64,000 nucleotides of DNA from Brugia malayi (lineage: Eukaryota > Nematoda > Chromadorea > Rhabditida > Onchocercidae). Where the stretch lies: NCBI RefSeq assembly GCF_000002995.4, contig NW_025062475.1:1178001-1242000 (forward strand), written 5' to 3'. This document shows, piece after piece, positions 54,615-64,000 of this stretch. A program made the position numbers and the translations under genes. Position 1 is the stretch's first letter. The number at the start of each line of letters is the position of its first letter. The notes beneath the pieces are model-generated. The model was not told where the DNA came from. It made no database searches and saw only the letters and a list, made by a program, of their open reading frames with translations.

Positions 54615-55864
54615 TTATCGTCTTACCAATTGTTCTGGAACATCAGACCTAATAAGTGATACGATAAATGGAATAATGGTAATTACAAGTAGTAAATTTA
54701 AAACCATCGAAGCAATGAATACATTACGCCATATGTCGTAACGATACTCACAAGGTAACGGACAAGTGAAACGTGGTATTTTCTCTTCTTTTTCTTCCAC
54801 CATTTCAGTTCCTTTCTCTACAGTGTCTATTAGAACATCAATTACAGTAGCAATCTGCAATAGTTTCAATATGCATCAAAAAAAACGTTGAAATATTATG
54901 ATTAATTTCAATATGCTTTTTTAATTACCTTTAATATTCGTATCATAAATTGCTTGTTGCAAACAAAAAAAAAATTGCAGAATCTAAATGTCGTTAATGT
55001 TTTAGGATACGTGAAATTGCTATATTAAAAATATGAAAAAAAAAGTTCAGGTATTGGAGTTATCAAAAATTTTTATAACATAACATATTTATACTACGAA
55101 AACATTACCAAAAAAAAAAAAAAAAAAAAGAAAAAAGTGCAAAGGAAAATAAATACACTTACTGTCCCTTCATCGACTACATCTTCCGGTTCCAAATATG
55201 TGGAAAGTTTTGTGATTATTTCCTTCTTTATTTCCGTATAATTACGATGCCCGTGTTTATGCCATTTGTACCACTGATCTGCAGCAATAATCATTTAGTT
55301 TTACTACACAATAACGCCTTGTAATTAAATAAGTCTTATTCAGGACTTTTTCATCTCGCATATGTACTCCACCTGGTTTCCTTATGCCACTCTTTATCAT
55401 CAGAGAGTATTTCTTAGAAATGTTACAAAAAATTTGAAAATTATAACCAATGTGCATTTGAACTGCAACAAAATGTTTCATTTGTGCCAACAGAAGACGT
55501 TCATAAAACTCCAATGATCCATTTAAGCATGTTAGATTACCGTCGTGAAAAGAACAATGACTCCTAAACAACACTTATATAAAAATTAAGATAAACGGAC
55601 AAGAACACTTCTCATACATATTGTTTTTAATTAATTTAATAATAATTTCAATACATTCCGAATTCCCTTCTTCAGATACACAAACGATAAATTGTTGAAA
55701 CGTGAAACTGGGAAGCAATCATAGTGGATGTTAATAAATTACAGAAATAAATAAATAAAACAAACTTACGAGCAACCCTTGACAGTTGAATTATCACCTG
55801 TCTCATAATTTTGAACTTTTGCATAAGTTGAGTGTAACATGAGCAAAATAGCTGCCTTCAGCAT
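54615..55864 (-). CDS. Small glycosylated type I membrane protein, unknown family
   Basis: Exons 55864-55770, 55563-55373, 55278-55163 and 54854-54615 join in phase into 214 codons (213 residues). I do not recognise the family. A signal peptide is likely (MLKAAILLMLHSTYA, 1-15). The luminal part has five N-glycosylation sequons (NST at 25, NLT, NGS, NIS, NYT) and several Cys, including CX3C just before the membrane (CPLPC, 165-169). One membrane helix spans about 179-202 (VFIASMVLNLLLVITII), leaving a tail of about 11 residues. The short intron between exons 2 and 3 was placed by phase: donor G/GTGGAG and acceptor TGCTGCAG restore one frame. The stop at 54617-54615 lies just after a GTAAGA, so the last residues could differ. 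An acceptor-like CCGCGTAG sits 16 bases before the ATG. Likely a nematode surface or secretory-pathway protein. Confidence 0.75.
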
Positions 55865-57177
55865 CGATTTTGATGTAGTCTACGCGGTATTAAAAATGAA
55901 AAAAAAAAGAAAAAAAACTTTAGTTCCCTGAAATAAGAAAAATATGAATTTAAGATGTTAATAATTTGAGCATACAAATAGATCGAGTCCACAACTTAAG
56001 GATGAAACCAAATTCAATTCATAAAGCTCCTTTTCTAACCCTCATAAGGTTGGCACAAATAAAAGTTGTTTCCTCTCCAGGTAGATAATTTCGTACCAAG
56101 AATCTCACAAGGAAAATACTCAGTGGTATGGCAATTTTGAAAAAAAATCCTATTGTTGAACACCTTTTAGAAATATAAAAGTGATCATTTAAAAAAAAAA
56201 TTGAAAGGTAAAAAAAATGCTAAAAATATTGAAATACAATGCTTGAAAGGAACTTCACACTTCTGATAATCGAATTCTCTAGCCCAAAAATCTAGATGAG
56301 TAAACATCGATTTTTTCTGATAAATTTCAGACTAAATATTGATGAGTGACAAATTTCAGATTAAATATCGATTATGAGATAAAAAATTTATAACTTTGGA
56401 AAACCGAAAACCCACCACTCCACTGGCCATTTTCGATAATTTTATTTTTTTCTCGTTTTTCTTTTTTTCAATTAAAAAGTCACAAATATTTGCAACATAA
56501 TGCTCAGAAAACATTCACAGTTCGTGGTAGGACGAATGTATTACCGATCATCACTGGAACAATTTTCTTCATTGCATTCATCACCATATATCAAACTTTT
56601 TTTTTTCGAGCAGAGAAATTTCATACCACTGTAATATTCCAGAAATGATTACACTTAAAAAGACAGAAAAGAAAACAAAAATAAATAAAATATATAAATA
56701 AAATAAATTGGAGAAATGATTCCATTGCGAAATGAGTTTACTTAATAAAAAAAATGAAGTAATCAAAACAAAGTATATTTAACGAATCAATTAAATCCAG
56801 AAAAAATATTAGTAGCATATATGTTTATAATTACTATGAAAATGCATAAAATGCATTTCCTTCTTTAGAATTGAGAAGCTTAAAATTATTTCTTAATCAA
56901 TCAATTGTCAAATATTATCTACTCTACCCTATAAATAATATGAAAAAGCGATTAAACACATAATTTAATCGTAATCCTTAGAATACATTGTGCAAAACAT
57001 AAGTTAATACAAATCCCTAAAGTATAATGACAATGCAATAATTAAAAGCATATTTGATATAAATGAAAAGATTGACTAGAAGTGTTGAAAGATAACACTT
57101 AATTCTTTCGTTCCAACAACCTTCATCTTTCAGGAACAGCGTCAATGGTAGGACATCAGCAGAAGTGTTTGTCAAAT

Positions 57178-60061
<2,884 letters not shown>

Positions 60062-60145
60062 TCTTCTTGCCTTTGGTGGCTGTGGCCGCAGCTGTTGGTC
60101 AGTTGAAAAATTATCGCTGTTCTTTTCAATGGTTGCGGAACTATG
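60062..60145 (-). other. Possible N-terminal extension or 5' UTR of the PRPS gene
   Basis: After the acceptor ACATTTCAG, 28 codons lead in frame into the conserved start. They are polar and coding-like (NFSTDQQLRPQPPKARR). A minus ATG at 60776 starts MLQPPSNETALYF and reaches a phase-0 GTGTAC donor, so a longer isoform could be drawn, but the donor is weak. Confidence 0.45.
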
Positions 60146-60987
60146 CTGAAATGTAATTTTTGGTAAATTTTTCGATTTTTCGAGCACATGAAAGAGAAAT
60201 TCTGAATAACAAAAATTATAGACTTCTATCAAGTAATTCCAACAAGTTCATTACTATTTGATTAAGTCACTTGTATATTTGAGTGCTGGAATTGGAACAA
60301 TTTGCAAATATAATTAACGATTACAATTTTGAAAACATCCCTGATTAAAAATTATTCAACACATAGTAAAATTACCCTAAAAAAAAAATTATGTTCTCAA
60401 CTTCGGATTTTTTTTTTACTCAAAATATCAAAATGAGTAATTAGTTCAATGCAGAAGAAATATTATTTCAGTAAATAGTTTACAATCATTGAGAATGCAT
60501 GTAGAAATCGATGTGAAAACTAGAAATGATTATCACATATTACAAACAAAAATTTTCCTCAATAAATGTAATGTTTCTGAAATTTTGAATTGATCAAACT
60601 AACTGAAAATTATTGAAATTCTTGAAATTTCTCAAATTTTCCTTCATTATCTCTTTTTCAACATTATTCATAAATTTGAGAGGAAATAAACACACACAAT
60701 AATGGTTAATAAGCATCGAAAAGTACACAAAATAACAAAAATATAGCGCTGTTTCGTTAGACGGTGGTTGTAGCATTGTAATGCGAAGTTAGCAGAATTA
60801 GGCGGTAAAGTTATCGATCGATTTTATCAATTTCACATTTCTCTTTTTCATTGGAAAAAATAATTTGGATGAGAAAGGTTTATTTTTCTAATTAATTTCA
60901 GATTTTTCCAGAAACAAAAAAGAAAAAAAAGTGAATTACAACATTGATTGAAATGTATTGAAGAAGAAGAAGAATGAAAAAAGGACA

Positions 60988-62245
60988 AATCAAGTTATTA
61001 ATTTCAGTACAACTGTAATTATTAAATAAATCGAGTTATTAATTCCAGTAATATTGTAATTATTAAATAAATCAAGTTATTAATTTCAATATAACTAGAA
61101 TCATTAAATAAATCAGGTTATTAATTTCAATACTAGAATCATTAAATAAATTAAGTTATTAATTCCAGTAATATTGTAATTATTAAATAAATCGAGTTAT
61201 TAATTCCAGTAATATTGTAATTATTAAATCGAGTTATTAATTCCAGTAATATTGTAATTATTAAGTAAATCAAGTTATTAATTTCAATACAACTAAAATC
61301 ATTAAATAAATCAAGTTATTAATTTCAATACAACTAAAATCATTAAATAAATCGAGTTATTAATTCCAGTAATATTGTAATTATTAAGTAAATCAAGTTA
61401 TTAATTTCAATATAACTAGAATCATTAAATAAATCAGGTTATTAATTTCAATACTAGAATCATTAAATAAATTAAGTTATTAATTCCAGTAATATTGTAA
61501 TTATTAAATAAATCGAGTTATTAATTCCAGTAATATTGTAATTATTAAATCGAGTTATTAATTCCAGTAATATTGTAATTATTAAGTAAATCAAGTTATT
61601 AATTTCAATACAACTAAAATCATTAAATAAATCAAGTTATTAATTTCAATACAACTAAAATCATTAAATAAATCGAGTTATTAATTCCAGTAATATTGTA
61701 ATTATTAAGTAAATCAAGTTATTAATTTCAATACAACTAAAATCATTAAATAAATCAAGTTATTAATTCCAGTAATATTGTAATTATTAAATAAATCGAG
61801 TTATTAATTTCAGTACAACTAAAATCATTAAATAAATCAAGTTATTAATTCCAGTAATATTGTAATTATTAAATAAATCGAGTTATTAATTTCAGTACAA
61901 CTGTAAGTATTAAATAAATCGAGTTAATAATTTCAGTATAACTGTAATTATTAAATAAATCGAGTTATTAATTTCAGTATAACTGTAATTATTAAATAAA
62001 TCGAGTTATTAATTTCAGTATAACTGTAATTATTAAATAAATCGAGTTATTAATTTCAGTATAACTGTAATTATTAAATAAATCGAGTTATTAATTTCAG
62101 TATAACTGTAATTATTAAATAAATCGAGTTATTAATTTCAGTATAACTGTAATTATTAAATAAATCGAGTTATTAATTTCAGTATAACTGTAATTATTAA
62201 ATAAATCGAGTTATTAATTCCAATACTATTGTAATTATTACAAGT
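60988..62245. repeat. 41-bp minisatellite, about 30 copies, with higher-order structure
   Basis: The unit reads TAAATCGAGTTATTAATTTC, AGTATAACTGTAATTATTAA, A. Three variant types alternate: atttcagtataactgtaatt, attccagtaatattgtaatt and atttcaatacaactaaaatc. In the right third (61920-62220) units are nearly identical. In the left part a 321-bp block of eight units, two of them shortened by 3 and 4 bases, occurs twice in a row (61090-61410 and 61411-about 61730). Confidence 0.95.
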
Positions 62246-62384
62246 AATTCTGTATTTATGGAAATATTTAATTGATAAAATGAAATAGGAAAAAAAGAAA
62301 ATTCTTTATTATTTCTTACCATAAGTATCAGTTTGATGCGAAATATTGCCAGTGGATTGATTTCTTTGGAAGATATTTCTTCCC

Positions 62385-62480
62385 TTCTCTCGCTCTCTCT
62401 CTCTCTCCCTCTCCCTCTGTCCTCCTTTTCCTCCCTCCCTCTGTCTTTTCCCTCTCTCTCTCTCTCTCGCTCTCTCTGTC
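62385..62480. repeat. CT-rich (polypurine/polypyrimidine) tract
   Basis: About 95 bases of CT repeats with CCCT, TGTC and TTTTC interruptions; the minus strand is pure-purine GAGA-like for most of its length. It follows the 41-bp array after a 140-base gap. Confidence 0.9.
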
Positions 62481-63140
62481 CATCAAAATGTACATTTTAA
62501 AAGAAAAAAAAAAAGTTTGAAAAGGGCATTTATAAATTATAAAAGAGAAATTGAAGTATAATTTGTTAAGGTAATTACTGCTATTTACCCATCCATTTTA
62601 TTATAAAAAAATCCTTCCACATTAATTATCAATGAAATAAAATTTAATTTAAAAAAAAAAAAAAATTATTATTTTTTTAAATATTTATTTCAACATTTTA
62701 TCAAATATGAAATTAATTGCGTGGAAAATATTTTTTCAGAATTATCCAATTTCTTTTTTTTTTTTTTTTTTTTTGCTACACTGAATTTATACTGGAATGT
62801 ATGTTCTTTTTTTCTTTTTTCAATTAGTATTTTATGAATAAATTAAAAATTTCAGATTATAATTAGTAAAAAGATTTTTCATTTAACAATCTTACTTAAA
62901 TTTGGATTATGTTTTTTTTTTTTTCTATAACCGGAAATCTAATCCGGTAGAATGCAATAAATGGAATGACACAATGTCATATTCAAATAATATAATTGTT
63001 TTCGGATAATGTAATTAAAGAAAATAGAACGGACGGAAATTCTTTCTTTCTTTTTTTTCATTTTTTTATTTCTGCTAATAAAAAAATTGAAATGGTTTAA
63101 TTTCAAAAATGAAACAAAGAAATTATTAAAAAATTTTGAA

Positions 63141-63176
<36 letters not shown>

Positions 63177-64000
63177 TGTGTCTTTCAGTGAATTTTGAAA
63201 TGTTTGCAATATATATATTTGTGTTTATATATTATAATCATATTTCTATTTCAATTTTTGCATAACGAATAATTATAGATCAAATTATAGACAAGAAATT
63301 CAATGATTAATCATAGAATTAAAATTTTATTACAAATACGAATTTGAATTTTAATTAATAAAAAGATTGTCAACAGATTGATTGATTGACTTTTTAACGA
63401 TATTATGAAAGTTAATAAGAAAATTATAGAAATTATGAAGAAAATATTGAAACCAATAATAGCAATTCTAATTGATCAATTTAAAAAAAAAAAAAAAACG
63501 ATTGATTGACTGATCGATTGATTGATTAAGTAATAAAAAAAAAAAAGAGAAAATGCCGACATTTGCAATTTGTTTATGCAAAATTTGAAAATCAATTTAG
63601 TTCATAGGAATTTTTAACTTTAAGCGAATGTTAGCTTTCTATTGCCTTGCGACAGAGTTGCGACAAAGACGCAAATCTTTATTTATGATACCTTTTTCTC
63701 ACCTATTTTTCAACATTCACATCAATCAAATTTTAGATTTTCGTGTCAAAAAAAAAGAAATTTTTTTTTGCGTCAAATTTCATCATAAATACAAAAAAAT
63801 TTTTTTCATTCTTTCCGTAAAATAATTTAAAATTTTTGAAATTTCTTGCAGAATAAATCAAATATATCTATCACTGTTTTTAGTTTTTTTATGCTAATAT
63901 TAATCACAGACCAATCAATCAATAATTTTATAAGTGATCTTTTATTTATTTATTTTTTTTTTTTCATCTTCTAAATTTAAGCTCATTATATTTTCCAATG

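Larger units (their letters stand above)
60146..64000. other. Upstream region of the PRPS gene and right edge
   Basis: Apart from the 41-bp minisatellite and the CT tract I see no gene here. A less AT-biased patch at 60735-60830, with a GATCGATC-like palindrome and a TATAGCGCTG, may be the PRPS promoter. 62500-64000 is poly-A/T-rich; a 65-codon plus frame at 63628 has no domain. Confidence 0.5.

Noticed and set aside
62320..62483. Minus-strand open frame through the CT/GA tract starting at 62483 with a GTAAGA donor at its end
   Set aside because: It is almost wholly Arg/Glu from the GA repeat; on exact counting, the frame hits a stop before the donor.

Overview
The window is nuclear DNA of an animal and reads best as a nematode, probably a clade III (spirurid or filarial) worm. 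It is very AT-rich. Genes are split into many short exons by introns of about 50 bp to 5 kb that end in TTTCAG, TTTTAG or TTTAAG. Several start codons lie just downstream of an unpaired splice acceptor, as expected where a spliced leader is trans-spliced. Poly-A and poly-T runs of 15 to 25 bases are frequent. The clade is inferred from these traits; no species marker was seen.

I rebuilt six genes by hand from splice sites, checking that reading phase carried across every junction. (1) Minus strand, 3401 to the left edge: a secreted protein with two C-type lectin domains, cut by the window edge. (2) Plus strand, 23954-33678: a six-exon, 266-residue helical protein I cannot assign to a family. 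(3) Minus strand, 34801-44036: a complete 15-exon, 781-residue MML-1 (Mondo/ChREBP-type bHLH-zipper factor). It meets gene 2 tail to tail. (4) Minus, 52059-53437: an RWDD2-type protein. (5) Minus, 54615-55864: a 213-residue glycosylated single-pass membrane protein of unknown family. (6) Minus, 57178-60061 (possible upstream exon to 60145): phosphoribosyl pyrophosphate synthetase, 318 residues from the conserved start.

The rest is gene-poor. 3402-23953 and 44037-52058 hold microsatellites, minisatellites and a few short spliced or exon-like fragments at low confidence. The most striking repeat is a 1.25 kb, 41-bp minisatellite with a duplicated 321-bp higher-order unit at 60988-62245, 5' of the PRPS gene. 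Other minisatellites have periods of 54, 49, 48, 39 and 21 bp.

Functionally, MML-1 and PRPS both bear on nutrient state: sugar-responsive transcription, and PRPP supply for nucleotides. Their closeness may be chance. Genes 4 to 6 share strand and order with gaps of about 1.2 to 1.3 kb, and two have acceptor-like sites right before the start codon, so co-transcription is possible but unproven. I saw no tRNA, rRNA, spliced-leader RNA, CRISPR array or autonomous transposon, and no clear sign of a new multi-gene system. The best leads for novelty are genes 2 and 5 and the higher-order minisatellite.
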